64,000 nt of DNA, taken from the NCBI GenBank assembly GCA_015060925.1, contig SUXM01000003.1:1-64000 (forward strand), read 5' to 3'. Both the position numbers and the translations under genes were made by a program. Position 1 is the first letter of the stretch, and every line of letters begins with the position of its first letter. Source of the DNA: Parabacteroides distasonis. Lineage in GTDB: Bacteria; Bacteroidota; Bacteroidia; Bacteroidales; Tannerellaceae. The notes beneath the pieces are model-generated. The model was not told the origin of the DNA, ran no database searches, and saw nothing but the letters and a program-made list of their open reading frames with translations. Shown here in pieces: positions 16,533 through 26,600 of this stretch.

Positions 16533-18878
16533 ATGGCTTCAAAAGTAACAAAAGGTATTCTCATTTCTTTTTGGGTGTTGTTTGCAGTGGCTGTAGGCGC
16601 TGTGTTTTTTCTTTTCCATTCGATTGCCAATGGATCTATTGGATATATGCCGCCGGTAGAACAACTTGAAAATCCGATTGATAAATATGCTTCGCAGGTC
16701 GTTTCGGCAGACGGAAAGACATTGGGAAGTTATGCGCATAGTCAGGATAACCGTATTTTTGTCAATTATCAGGATCTTTCACCGGATTTGGTGAAGGCGT
16801 TGATTGCGACAGAGGATGTGCGTTTTGCCGAACATAGCGGTATTGACCTGCAAGGGTTGCTCCGTGCGGTGGTGAAACGTGGTATCTTGGGACAGAAGAG
16901 TGGTGGGGGTGGTAGTACCATTACCCAGCAGTTGGCTAAGCAGCTTTTTTCGCCGAGTGCCGACAATATGATGGAGCGTATGTTCCAGAAACCGATCGAG
17001 TGGGTGATTGCTGTACAGCTCGAACGTTTCTATACGAAGGAGGAGATCATCAACATGTATCTCAATAAGTTTGACTTCCTTTATAATGCGGTGGGTATCC
17101 AATCGGCTGCCCGTGTCTATTTCGACAAGACTCCTAAGACTTTGTCGATAGAAGAGGCGGCTACGTTGGTGGGGATGTGTAAGAATCCCTCTTACTATAA
17201 TCCGGTACGCCGTAATGAACGGACAAAAGGACGCCGAAATACGGTGTTGGAGCAGATGTTGAAAGCCGGATATATCTCACAAGCTGAATGTGATTCGTTG
17301 AAGGCGTTACCATTGACGTTGCGTTTCAATCGTATGGATCATAAAGAGGGATTGGCTCCCTATTTCCGTGAATATTTGCGTTTGACATTAACAGCTAAGA
17401 AGCCGGAACGGAAGAACTACAGGGGATGGCAGATGCAGCAGTTTAAGGAGGATTCAGTGGCTTGGGAAACGAATCCGTTGTATGGTTGGTGTAACAAGAA
17501 CAAACGTGCAGATGGTGAGTTCTATAACCTGTATACCGATGGTTTGAAGATTTATACGACGATTGATTCTCGTATGCAGCAGTATGCGGAAGATGCGGTT
17601 CGTGAACATATCGGTGGGTATTTGCAAAATGCCTTCTTTAAAGAAAAGAGAAGAAAGAGTTATGCGCCGTTCTCCAAAGATTTGCGTCAAGGGGAGGTTG
17701 ATACGATTTTCATGCGTGCCATCCAACAGACTGATCGTTACCGGGTGATGAAGAAGGCCGGAGCAAGTCAGAAAGAGATTGATGCGGCTTTCAATACGCC
17801 GGTGGATATGCGTGTGTTTAGTTGGAACGGACAGATTGATACAGTGATGAGTCCGAAAGATTCCATCCGTTACCATAAGAGTTTCTTACGTACAGGCTTT
17901 ATGTCTATGGATCCTCGTACCGGCCATGTGAAGGCGTATGTGGGTGGAATCGATTATAATAATTTCCAATATGACATGGTGAATGGTGGTCGCCGACAGA
18001 TTGGTTCGACTATCAAACCTTTCCTTTATTCGTTGGCGATGATTGACGGTATCAATCCTTGTGATGAAATGCTTCATGTGCAGCAGCGTCTGACGGATGA
18101 AAACGGTATCTTGTGGGAACCTCGTAATGCAAACAAAAAACTGATTGGTGAGATGGTTTCTGTACAATGGGGATTGCAAAATTCGGATAACTGGGTGACT
18201 GCTTGGTTGATGGGTCAACTTTCTCCTTATACGTTTGTGAATCTGCTTCATTCATTCGGTTTAAGAAATGAAATGGATCCTGTAATTTCTATCTGTCTGG
18301 GTACGCCTGACGTGTCGGTCGGTGAGATGGTGGGTGCTTATACCACGTTTGCCAACCGAGGAATTCGGGTAGAGCCGATCTATGTGACACGTATCGAAGA
18401 TTCATTTGGGAATACTATTGCTAACTTCAATCCGCAGATGAGTGAAGTGTTGACCGAAGAGGCTTCATATAAGATGCTTCACATGTTGAAGAGTGTGATT
18501 GACGGCGGTACAGGTGGACGTATCCGGGCGCGCTATGGTATTAATGCCCCGATGGGAGGAAAGACGGGAACAACACAGAATAACTCCGATGGTTGGTTCA
18601 TGGGATTCACACCAAGTTTGGTCTCCGGAGTTTGGGTCGGTGGTGAGGATCGTTCCATCCACTTTGACAATATGGCGGAGGGACAAGGTGCCAGCATGGC
18701 TTTGCCGATCTATGGTTTGTATATGCAAAAGGTATATGCCGATAAGACGTTAGGGTATTCGCAAGAAGAGGATTTCGAGATTCCGGAACAGTATGCAGAC
18801 CCTTGTTTGAAGATGACGGAAGAGGTGAAGAAACAGATCCCGACAGATGTGGAGGGAATAGATAAGATGTTCGAATAA
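16533..18878 (+). CDS. mrcA: Class A penicillin-binding protein (PBP1A-type transglycosylase/transpeptidase)
   Basis: A bifunctional peptidoglycan synthase of 781 residues. After a short cytoplasmic N-terminus and one membrane helix (about 7-30), the GT51 glycosyltransferase domain shows EDVRFAEHSGID, GGGGSTITQQLAKQLF and the conserved NMYLNKF helix. The transpeptidase domain carries S492-T-I-K495, S551-D-N553 and K677-T-G679, all catalytic motifs intact. An extra loop of about 150 residues rich in K/R/Q lies between the domains, as commonly seen in Bacteroidales. It would polymerise and crosslink the wall in the periplasm. It has its own promoter and terminator and is flanked by the capsule locus, which is probably inserted next to a fixed housekeeping gene. 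Confidence 0.93.
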   Translation: MASKVTKGILISFWVLFAVAVGAVFFLFHSIANGSIGYMPPVEQLENPIDKYASQVVSADGKTLGSYAHSQDNRIFVNYQDLSPDLVKALIATEDVRFAEHSGIDLQGLLRAVVKRGILGQKSGGGGSTITQQLAKQLFSPSADNMMERMFQKPIEWVIAVQLERFYTKEEIINMYLNKFDFLYNAVGIQSAARVYFDKTPKTLSIEEAATLVGMCKNPSYYNPVRRNERTKGRRNTVLEQMLKAGYISQAECDSLKALPLTLRFNRMDHKEGLAPYFREYLRLTLTAKKPERKNYRGWQMQQFKEDSVAWETNPLYGWCNKNKRADGEFYNLYTDGLKIYTTIDSRMQQYAEDAVREHIGGYLQNAFFKEKRRKSYAPFSKDLRQGEVDTIFMRAIQQTDRYRVMKKAGASQKEIDAAFNTPVDMRVFSWNGQIDTVMSPKDSIRYHKSFLRTGFMSMDPRTGHVKAYVGGIDYNNFQYDMVNGGRRQIGSTIKPFLYSLAMIDGINPCDEMLHVQQRLTDENGILWEPRNANKKLIGEMVSVQWGLQNSDNWVTAWLMGQLSPYTFVNLLHSFGLRNEMDPVISICLGTPDVSVGEMVGAYTTFANRGIRVEPIYVTRIEDSFGNTIANFNPQMSEVLTEEASYKMLHMLKSVIDGGTGGRIRARYGINAPMGGKTGTTQNNSDGWFMGFTPSLVSGVWVGGEDRSIHFDNMAEGQGASMALPIYGLYMQKVYADKTLGYSQEEDFEIPEQYADPCLKMTEEVKKQIPTDVEGIDKMFE

Positions 18879-18896
18879 GCGTTCAGCATCGGATGA

Positions 18897-18947
18897 GAAA
18901 TGGATGCGCGGGAGGTAGCTCTTTCCTGCGCATCCATTTCTTTTTTT
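18897..18947 (+). terminator. Rho-independent terminator after PBP gene
   Basis: A 13-bp perfect stem (18897-18909 with 18928-18940; core GGATGCGC) is followed by a T-run to 18947. It lies 18 bases after the PBP stop codon. Confidence 0.88.
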
Positions 18948-18959
18948 ATGACGACAGGA

Positions 18960-18988
18960 TTGTATATAGAATTTATTTGTTAGATTTG
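18960..18988 (+). promoter_or_regulatory. Promoter of glpKF
   Basis: TTG (18960-18962), 18 bases, then TAGATTTG (18981-18988), matching TAnnTTTG. It is 49 bases before glpK and just after the PBP terminator. Confidence 0.6.
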
Positions 18989-19037
18989 TGATTGTTAACA
19001 GAAATAAACTCTAATAACCAGGTAAAATATTTGATGT

Positions 19038-20537
19038 ATGGACTTCAGTAATAAATATGTGCTGGCGATTGATCAAGGGACTACCTCTTCAAGAGCCATC
19101 CTTTTTAATCAGAAGGGTGATATTCTCTCATTGGCACAAAAAATATTCCAACAATATTTCCCTCAGCTCGGTTGGGTAGAACATGATCCTTGCGAGATTT
19201 GGTCTTCGCAATCTGCTGTCATTGCAGAAGCGGTAGAAAAGGCCGGGATAACGGATGAGCAGATCGCTTGTATCGGTATTGCCAACCAGCGGGAAACGAC
19301 TATCGTCTGGGAACGAAAGAGCGGTAAACCGATCTACCAAGCGATTGTTTGGCAGGATCGGCGTACGGCTGATTACTGCGAAGAACTGAAGGCGAAAGGG
19401 TTAGCCTCTATGATTCGGGAAAAGACCGGTTTGGTGATTGATGCCTACTTCTCGGCAACGAAGATCCGTTGGATTTTGGATCATGTGGAGGGAGCTCGTG
19501 AGCGTGCGGAACGGGGTGAACTCTGTTTTGGTACGGTGGATACCTGGATTGTTTGGAACTTGACGCAGGGAGGAACTTTTGTGACAGATATGACCAATGC
19601 GTCACGCACGATGTTGTTTAATATCCATACACAGGAATGGGATCGTGAATTGCTTGACCTTTTCCAAATACCGCTATCGATGATGCCGGAGGTGAAGAGC
19701 TGTAGTGAAGTTTATTGCCAAACATCCATCTTTAAATCGGATATTCCTGTTTCAGGTATGGCGGGAGACCAGCAGGCGGCTTTGTTCGGACAGTTGTGTA
19801 CGGAAGAGGGAATGATCAAGACTACTTATGGAACAGGCTGTTTCATGGTGTTGAATACCGGAAATAAACCGGTCTTGTCTGAAAATAATTTGCTGACAAC
19901 TATTGCTTGGAAAATCGGAGATCAGGTTACGTATGCATTGGAAGGTAGTGTCTTTGTGGGTGGAGCTGTCGTACAATGGTTACGTGATGAGTTAGGGTTG
20001 ATACAGAGTGCTTCTGTCACAGAAGAACTGGCAACTTCCGTACCGGATAATGGCGGTGTCTATTTTGTACCTGCATTGACCGGCTTAGGTGCTCCCTATT
20101 GGGATCAATATGCCCGTGGAGCCATAATCGGTATCACACGTGGTACTAAGGCTGCCCATATCACACGTGCCGCATTGGAGGGAATCTGTTATCAGGTGTA
20201 TGATGTGTTGAAAGCAATGGAGAACGATATCCATACAAAACCCAAAGAGATCCGTGTGGATGGAGGGGCGATTGCCAATAATTTCTTGATGCAATTCCAA
20301 GCTGACATCACCCGTTGTCCGGTTGTCCGTCCGCGTGTGTTGGAAACAACTGCATTGGGTGCTGCTTACTTAGCCGGTTTGGCTGTCGGCTATTGGAAAG
20401 ATATGGATGAGTTGAGGGCACAGTGGGCTATGGATAAGGTGTTCACAGCCGAAATGGATGAGGAGAAGTCTGATGGCTTGTTGGCTGATTGGCATAAGGC
20501 TGTGGGGCGTTCGTTGAAGTGGAATGTAGAAAAGTAA
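19038..20537 (+). CDS. glpK: Glycerol kinase
   Basis: This 499-residue FGGY-family kinase phosphorylates glycerol to sn-glycerol 3-phosphate in the cytoplasm. The N-terminal ATP/substrate motif is [14 protein letters not shown] (about 11-24). [31 protein letters not shown], the signature [25 protein letters not shown] and [12 protein letters not shown] are all as in known GlpK proteins, as is [13 protein letters not shown] with [17 protein letters not shown] near the end. Length is normal. glpF follows after 29 bp and a dihydroorotase gene 25 bp after that, so the three are likely one transcript. Confidence 0.97.
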   Translation: MDFSNKYVLAIDQGTTSSRAILFNQKGDILSLAQKIFQQYFPQLGWVEHDPCEIWSSQSAVIAEAVEKAGITDEQIACIGIANQRETTIVWERKSGKPIYQAIVWQDRRTADYCEELKAKGLASMIREKTGLVIDAYFSATKIRWILDHVEGARERAERGELCFGTVDTWIVWNLTQGGTFVTDMTNASRTMLFNIHTQEWDRELLDLFQIPLSMMPEVKSCSEVYCQTSIFKSDIPVSGMAGDQQAALFGQLCTEEGMIKTTYGTGCFMVLNTGNKPVLSENNLLTTIAWKIGDQVTYALEGSVFVGGAVVQWLRDELGLIQSASVTEELATSVPDNGGVYFVPALTGLGAPYWDQYARGAIIGITRGTKAAHITRAALEGICYQVYDVLKAMENDIHTKPKEIRVDGGAIANNFLMQFQADITRCPVVRPRVLETTALGAAYLAGLAVGYWKDMDELRAQWAMDKVFTAEMDEEKSDGLLADWHKAVGRSLKWNVEK

Positions 20538-20566
20538 AAAAATAATCATAAACTAATTTTAATATC

Positions 20567-21313
20567 ATGAATCCGTTTATTGCAGAATTAATTGGAACTG
20601 CCATGTTGTTGATGATGGGGTGTGGTGTCGTTGCAAACCTGACACTAAACAAGACAAAGGGAACCGGCTTTAATTGGCTGGCCAATACTACAGCATGGGC
20701 ATTGGGTGTGTTTATCAGTGTGACTATTGCCGGCCCGTATAGTGGTGCGCATTTTAGTCCGGCCATTACCATCGGTATGGCTATCCAAGGTTGTTTCCCT
20801 TGGTCGGATGTACTGCCTTATATTGTTGCTCAGATGTTGGGAGGTGCGTTAGGTGCATTTCTTGTCTGGTTGCTTTATAAAGACCATTTCGACCAGACGA
20901 CAGATGATCCCGGCAAGTTGTTAGGTATTTTCTGTACAAGTCCGGCGATAAAGAATCATCCGAGAAACTTTTTTGTGGAAGTTGTGGCAACCTTTGTGAT
21001 GATGTTTGTTGTTTTCCATGTAACAGGTGCTGAACTGACATTGAAAGGTGGTGAAGAAACGTTGCCTATCGGGTTAGGTTCTATCGGTGCTTTGCCGGTA
21101 GCCCTTACGGTTTGGTCTATCGGTTTGTCTTTAGGAGGCTTGACTGGTTATGCTATCAACCCGGCTCGTGATTTAGGCCCTCGTATCATGCATGCCATTT
21201 TGCCGATAAAGGGTAAAGGTAGCAGTGAATGGGATTATGCTTGGATTCCGGTTGTTGCTCCGATTGTTGGGGCTGCTTTGGCAGCTTTGGCCTATAACCT
21301 GCTTCAATCTTGA
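20567..21313 (+). CDS. glpF: Glycerol uptake facilitator (aquaglyceroporin)
   Basis: A 248-residue MIP-family channel with six membrane helices that lets glycerol diffuse in; trapping by the adjacent glycerol kinase drives uptake. The second pore motif is intact (NPARDLGPR, N198), and its Asp is typical of glycerol-conducting members. The first motif, normally NPA, reads SPA (S64-P65-A66 within GAHFSPAITIG), so one of the two pore asparagines is replaced by serine; the codon is AGT at 20756-20758, one base from Asn AAT. Loop pore variants occur in the family, so function may be kept. Confidence 0.93.
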   Translation: MNPFIAELIGTAMLLMMGCGVVANLTLNKTKGTGFNWLANTTAWALGVFISVTIAGPYSGAHFSPAITIGMAIQGCFPWSDVLPYIVAQMLGGALGAFLVWLLYKDHFDQTTDDPGKLLGIFCTSPAIKNHPRNFFVEVVATFVMMFVVFHVTGAELTLKGGEETLPIGLGSIGALPVALTVWSIGLSLGGLTGYAINPARDLGPRIMHAILPIKGKGSSEWDYAWIPVVAPIVGAALAALAYNLLQS

Positions 21314-21338
21314 TGTTTCGTGACAAAATAAAAAGAGA

Positions 21339-22679
21339 ATGAGTAAGATTTTGATTCAAAATGCGACGGTTGTCAATGAAGGCAGATCTTTTATTGGTTC
21401 TGTTTTGATTGAGAATGAAAAGATAGCCGCCGTATATGAAGGGGCTGTGGAGACTGTTCCGGATGCCCAAGTGATAGATGCCACCGGTAAACTTTTATTA
21501 CCGGGAGCGATTGATGACCAAGTCCATTTCCGTGAACCCGGGTTGACCCATAAAGGAGATATTGCCAGTGAAAGTCGGGCAGCTGTTGCCGGTGGGGTGA
21601 CTACGTTTATGGATATGCCGAATACGAAGCCACAGACGACAACGTGGGCTGATTGGGAATGGAAGCAACAACGAGGTGCGGAAACATCGGTTGCCAACTA
21701 TTCTTTCTTCTTTGGTGGAACGAATGATAATGTTGAAGAAATCCATAAAATCGATCGAACTCGTGTGCCGGGCTTGAAGTTGTTTTTGGGATCTTCTACC
21801 GGAAATATGTTGGTTGACCAAAAGGATACCTTGGAACGTCTGTTTGGTGAGACCGGTATGCTGATTGCTATCCATGCGGAAAAAGAGGAGATTATTCAAC
21901 GGAATCGAGAACTGTATGTTCAACAATATGGGGAAGATTTGGATATCTCTTTCCATAGTAAAATCCGAAGCGAAGAGGCTTGTTATGCCTCCTCTTCCGA
22001 AGCGGTGGAATTGGCTACCCGTTTGAATACCCGCCTGCATATCTTGCATCTTTCAACAGCTAAAGAGCTTTCGTTGTTAAGTAATTCATTGCCTCTAAGT
22101 GAGAAAAAGATAACAGGAGAGGTGTGTGTGCATCATCTTTGGTTCCATGATGGAGATTATGAACGTTTGGGTAATCGGATCAAATGGAATCCTTCGATTA
22201 AAACATGTGCGGACAGGAATGCTTTGCGTGAAGCTGTCAATAATAACCTCATTGATATTGTGGCTACCGACCATGCGCCTCATTTGCTTTCAGAGAAAGA
22301 GGGTAGTTGTTTGAAGGCTGCTTCCGGAGGACCGTTTGTCCAGCACTCGTTAGTCGCTATGTTGGAATTGGTCAAGGAGGGTTGTTTCACTTATGAGAAG
22401 GTGGTTGAAAAAATGGCGCACATGCCGGCAGAACTTTATCGTATCGACCGCAGGGGATATATCCGTACCGGATACTATGCCGATTTGGTGTTGGTTGATC
22501 CGGAACAAAGTTGGACGGTTGCCCAAGATAATTTGCTTTATAAATGTGGGTGGTCGCCCATAGAGGGATGCCTGCTTCATCATGCGGTATGGAAGACTTT
22601 TGTCAATGGTCAAATAGCCTATGAAAAAGGAATCGTGAACGATGCCATACGAGGTATGGAAGTTAAATATTGCGTTTAA
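21339..22679 (+). CDS. pyrC: Dihydroorotase
   Basis: A 446-residue amidohydrolase of the dihydroorotase multifunctional-complex group, which interconverts carbamoyl-aspartate and dihydroorotate in pyrimidine synthesis. It has [24 protein letters not shown] (candidate carbamylated Lys), [20 protein letters not shown] and the catalytic ATDHAPH loop, so most metal and substrate residues are visible. The first metal motif, usually D-x-H-V-H-x-R, reads [14 protein letters not shown]: Gln61 replaces the first His. I believe this form recurs in Bacteroidota, so it is probably a lineage feature rather than inactivation. The gene follows glpF by 25 bp, an unusual functional mix within one operon. Confidence 0.9.
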   Translation: MSKILIQNATVVNEGRSFIGSVLIENEKIAAVYEGAVETVPDAQVIDATGKLLLPGAIDDQVHFREPGLTHKGDIASESRAAVAGGVTTFMDMPNTKPQTTTWADWEWKQQRGAETSVANYSFFFGGTNDNVEEIHKIDRTRVPGLKLFLGSSTGNMLVDQKDTLERLFGETGMLIAIHAEKEEIIQRNRELYVQQYGEDLDISFHSKIRSEEACYASSSEAVELATRLNTRLHILHLSTAKELSLLSNSLPLSEKKITGEVCVHHLWFHDGDYERLGNRIKWNPSIKTCADRNALREAVNNNLIDIVATDHAPHLLSEKEGSCLKAASGGPFVQHSLVAMLELVKEGCFTYEKVVEKMAHMPAELYRIDRRGYIRTGYYADLVLVDPEQSWTVAQDNLLYKCGWSPIEGCLLHHAVWKTFVNGQIAYEKGIVNDAIRGMEVKYCV

Positions 22680-22744
22680 AGGCAAAAGGATCTGCAAAGA
22701 TGTTATTATAAATCAAAAAATGTGTTTTATAATATATATTTTAA

Positions 22745-22776
22745 TTTGTACTATCTATTAAAATGGCTCATCTTTG
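22745..22776 (+). promoter_or_regulatory. Candidate promoter for a small RNA
   Basis: TTTG (22745-22748), 20 bases, then CATCTTTG (22769-22776), one mismatch to TAnnTTTG. It lies after pyrC and well upstream of the ferritin promoter, and would drive only the short stretch ending in the 22834-22863 hairpin. Confidence 0.4.
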
Positions 22777-22782
22777 CACTTA

Positions 22783-22863
22783 GATAACCTAAACAATCTT
22801 TTTGCCTTAAGACTAATACCTATTTAAAACCTTAAAGAGGACTTTTGTGAAAAAGTCCTCTTT
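22783..22863 (+). ncRNA. Candidate small RNA of about 80 nt
   Basis: Between a promoter-like element and a strong hairpin lies a stretch of about 80 bases without a plausible ORF. The unpaired part (about 22785-22833) is A/T-rich with a CCTTAAGACTAATACC-like core. The arrangement suggests a short independent transcript; it could equally be the 3' trailer of pyrC. I could not match it to a known RNA family. Confidence 0.3.
22834..22863 (+). terminator. Hairpin terminator downstream of pyrC / candidate sRNA
   Basis: A perfect 13-bp stem (22834-22846 with 22851-22863) closes a GTGA loop, which is a GNRA-type tetraloop. The stem starts with A's and ends with T's, as in bidirectional-looking terminators. 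It lies 155 bases after the pyrC stop. Confidence 0.75.
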
Positions 22864-22903
22864 ATGTTTATATAGGGATATGTGAAAAAAAAAGGAGCTT
22901 ATG

Positions 22904-22935
22904 TTTGGAGAAATAATTTGTTTGTGTTAATTTCG
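22904..22935 (+). promoter_or_regulatory. Promoter of the ferritin gene
   Basis: TTTG (22904-22907), a 20-base spacer and TAATTTCG (22928-22935), one mismatch to TAnnTTTG. It lies 27 bases before the ATG at 22963 and inside any longer reading frame, which supports the shorter ferritin start. Confidence 0.55.
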
Positions 22936-22962
22936 CTATATAATAACTTAAATATTATAGCT

Positions 22963-23487
22963 ATGATAAGTCAGAAATTACATGATGCAATAAATGCACA
23001 GATTAATGCAGAATTATGGTCTGCATATCTTTACCTGTCTATGTCTATGGACGCTGAATCAAAAGGGTACAAAGGTGTCGCTAATTGGTTTTATGTGCAG
23101 TTTTGCGAAGAACAAGACCATGCACGTATTTTTATGAATTATTTGAATTCACGTGATGCAAAGGTGGAATTAAAACCGATTGAAGAGGTTCCGACATCAT
23201 GGAATACAGTCTTAGATATGTATAAGAAAACCCTTGAACATGAAAAGGTAGTGACGGGTTTGATTAATAACTTGGCTGCTATTGCAAATGAAGATCGTGA
23301 TTTCGCTTCAATCAACCGTTTGGTTTGGTTTATTGACGAACAGGTGGAAGAAGAAGAATCAGCACGAGATATGATTGCTGCAGTAGAAGCTGTTGAAGAT
23401 AACAAATATGGTATGTATATGCTTGACAAAGAATTGGCGGCACGTACTTATACACAAGCTTCTCCTTTGGCTGCTTCAGCTGAATAA
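22963..23487 (+). CDS. ftnA: Non-haem ferritin
   Basis: A 174-residue bacterial ferritin subunit (24-mer cage) that oxidises and stores iron in the cytoplasm. Ferroxidase ligands are visible in NAELWSAYLYLSMSMDAE, in QFCEEQDHARIFMNYL and in the later FIDEQVEEEESARDMI helix. The frame extends upstream to 22882, but the ATG at 22963 gives the standard ferritin N-terminus (MISQKLHDAINAQINAE) and lies after the likely promoter, so the shorter form is chosen. The gene is monocistronic with its own terminator at 23516-23547. Confidence 0.95.
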   Translation: MISQKLHDAINAQINAELWSAYLYLSMSMDAESKGYKGVANWFYVQFCEEQDHARIFMNYLNSRDAKVELKPIEEVPTSWNTVLDMYKKTLEHEKVVTGLINNLAAIANEDRDFASINRLVWFIDEQVEEEESARDMIAAVEAVEDNKYGMYMLDKELAARTYTQASPLAASAE

Positions 23488-23515
23488 TCGGTAATATTAT
23501 TGAAAATAGATGGGA

Positions 23516-23547
23516 GGATGTATCACGCTGTGGTGCATCCTTTTTTT
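23516..23547 (+). terminator. Terminator of ferritin gene
   Basis: A 9-bp stem including G-U pairs (23516-23524 with 23532-23540), then seven T's (23541-23547), 28 bases after the ferritin stop. Confidence 0.8.
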
Positions 23548-23570
23548 GTATAGTTTTCTGATCTGATTAC

Positions 23571-23625
23571 ATCCGGCCTAATTCAGATTATGTCGGATGT
23601 AATGTCAAGTTAAGTCGGATGTAAT
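23571..23625. repeat. Three-unit intergenic repeat, site A (GTCCGANNTAAT-type, 21-22 bp period)
   Basis: Three 12-bp units start at 23571 (ATCCGGCCTAAT), 23592 (GTCGGATGTAAT) and 23614 (GTCGGATGTAAT), with spacings of 21 and 22 bp. It lies between the ferritin terminator and the stop codon of the convergent tamB-like gene. The same three-unit arrangement occurs at 42569 and 48857. Confidence 0.75.
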
Positions 23626-23632
23626 TTCTTTT

Positions 23633-26600
23633 TTAATTGATTGGCTGATTGGGGACCACGACCTTGATCGTATCAGCAGGAGGAGATACAAGTGTGCTGT
23701 CTAACAAAGAGGGTTGTGTTTGGGTCAAGGTATATTTTTTCCTACGGCGGAAAATCTCTTTAAAGTGGGTGAAGTCTTTCTTTAAAGCAATGCCGATACC
23801 TTGTGTGGTAAGTGCCTGTTTCAAGAACATGTACATATCGTTGGCATGGTTGTATGCTTTTAGACGAACCTCCCCGTTAGGGGTTAAAAGATATTCCAAA
23901 TCAAACTCTCCGATAAACGCATTTTTTTGTGTCGCATTGTTTTTATATCCAAAGTTCCCGTTGAAGATAAGACGGTTATTTAACAATTGGCTGGACAATA
24001 ACATTTCAACTTCTGTATCTTGGATTCCATCTTGACTGGTACGGATATTCGTCCCCAATTGTACTTTATCCGTGAAGCTGTTCATAATACTGGATATTTG
24101 GGAAGAGAGGGCAGAGGATGCAACTGCACTGAAATCATTCGATTTGTATTGGTTGTTGCTATACTCCGGAGTATAGAACTTATTTAAAACCAATAAGTAA
24201 ACAATCTGTCGTGTCATCATATCCTCGGTGTTGACGATACTTTTTACCTGTCTTTCTAACTCTTCGTTTGAACCGGGCAATTCCAAATCAAAAGAGATGG
24301 TCGGGTTATGCAAAACTCCATCTAAGTTAAGTACACAGTTTACCGGGATATTACGTCTGGCGCTTTCATACGCAAAACTTGCATCCAAGTCCTGGATGTT
24401 GGCGGTGACATTATATATCGCATTGATATTCATCGTCGCTTCAAAAGGATCTCCTCGGAAACTAACTGTACTGCCTTCACGTATTTTGAAATTCTTATGA
24501 ATCAGTTGTTGTAGGCTGAAATTGTAATTGCCATTGGTGATGCCCACATTTCCATACATACGTAAGTCTGTTTTTGTACCATATTGAATCTGGAGGCTAC
24601 CACTGCAGTTTCCGGCAATCCTATCGCCTGCCACCGGATCCATGATTAATTCGATATTGGCATCAGGGGTAATATCCAATAAAAAGTTCATGCGCATTTC
24701 AGCTCCTCTTTTTTCTTCTTTGTAGATGTATGTTTTGATAGAGTCCGTAGGCTGGGTTGACGCAATCTCTTGTAGTTTCTTTTTATCTACAAAGGTGATA
24801 AAATTGTAATCCATTGCGGATGAGTTATTCATGAAGTCCAATTTGATGGAGGTCTTCGGGGCATTTTGCATATTAATATCAAAGTTAATCAATTGTGCGT
24901 TTCCTTTGATTGTTGCCGACCCTGTACCATAAACAGTTCCATAAATAAGGGGATTCTGTTTTTGTGGGACATCATAAACAAGCATGTTGTTGGTTTGGAT
25001 ACCTACATCAAAGGTTGCCTCCTTGAAATGTTTATGATTTACTTTCAAATCCAAGATGGCAGAATTTCCAAACTTATCGTGTACTGTTACATCATTTGCC
25101 GTTATGGCATATTGGCTCAGATGTACAGAATCAGAGAAGGTATAATAGGTATTCAAGAAATCAATCCCTAATCCTCCATTAAGGACAAAAGCATCTCCCT
25201 CTACATTTAAATGGCTGAAAGGACCATGCAAATGGACATTCCCAAACCCTCGACCTTGTAAGTTACTGCCAATGTTTGCAACAAAAGGTTGAAGGAAGGC
25301 TACATTTATGTCGTTGGCTCCAAAATGGAGGGATAGACCGGCATCTTTTCCAATCGGATAGATATAACCGTTGACATCTGTCCAAGTCGAATCATTTTTA
25401 AAGATACTGCCTAACATTAGAATCCCTTGTTGCTCATCATCCCATTCGCTATACAGGTTAAGTCGTCCTAAGTCAACTTGGTTAAAAGAAAAATCCAAAA
25501 TCTCAAGATCAGTATTTAAAATCCGGCTGCCATATAAGTCGGTTATATTGAATGTCCCGGTAGCTTTCCCGCCAAATTGTAAGACAGGGATGTTCAGAAT
25601 ATCAAAAATATGTTTCAACTCAATCTGTTTCAAATCCAATAGCAACGTATCGGTAGGCTCTTTGGATATTATACCATCCAAATAGATCTGTTGTTTGCCC
25701 CCGTTTGAGATTGCGAAATCGTGGATGTCGATCTTTTTGTCTGCAATGGAAATGGTTGCAGGTGCTATGTGCCAGATGGAGTCATTCAAGATAAGCGGGC
25801 TCTCTTTAATAGATACTTCTGTCCTTAATTTAGGTCTTTTCCCTTTCTCTTGTACCTCTTCTATAAAAAGGGTAGAAGCTGATAGGTCGGCTTTAAACAG
25901 ACGTTGTTTGTTGTTTGCCCAATGGATCTGTGTATTGACTAAATTGTCTTTGGCATCGACTTTTAGATTGACATAATTGCGTAACCCTTTCTTGTTATAT
26001 TGGGTAGCTTTAAGTTCGAGGTCAATCTTGTCAAAAGGATTGTCGCATATCAAATATCCCGATTCAAGCCATGTTTTGCCAACCTTGAATTGGGGGAGAT
26101 AGGCTTCCATGCGGAAACGATTATACTGGTTGTTGTAATGCCCATTAATACGAACTTGGCTAAAAAAAGTAAGAGGTAACTTTAATGTATTGGAAAGAGC
26201 TTCTGTGTTTTCAACAGTCAATAACAACGAGAAGTTATTCTCTTTTGTTTTTTGTTTCTTTTGGGTGGTATGGATTAAGGCTGGAATATATTGTTCCAAT
26301 GTATTCATGAAACTGGGAACAATGGTGGCAAAAGAATAGGCTCCGGAGACTTCCCCGTTGAGGAGGTCGGAGGTGATTTTTAAATTTCGATCCAAAGAGT
26401 GTCCGGATGCTTCTATCTTTAATTGCTTAAGGAAAAAACTATCAGGAACAGTGTTTATCGTTAAACTATCTAATAGGATGTGCCCCTCGATATTGTCGAT
26501 GTTGTTGCCCGTAAAATCTGCATTCAATATACATGAAATCTCTGGAGATTCATATTTATCCGTCAAAAACAGGCTATCCGGACGTAAACCCTCTAAACGA

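Noticed and set aside
22882..22962. N-terminal extension of ferritin
   Set aside because: The extension has no ferritin similarity and contains the likely promoter; the ATG at 22963 gives the standard N-terminus.
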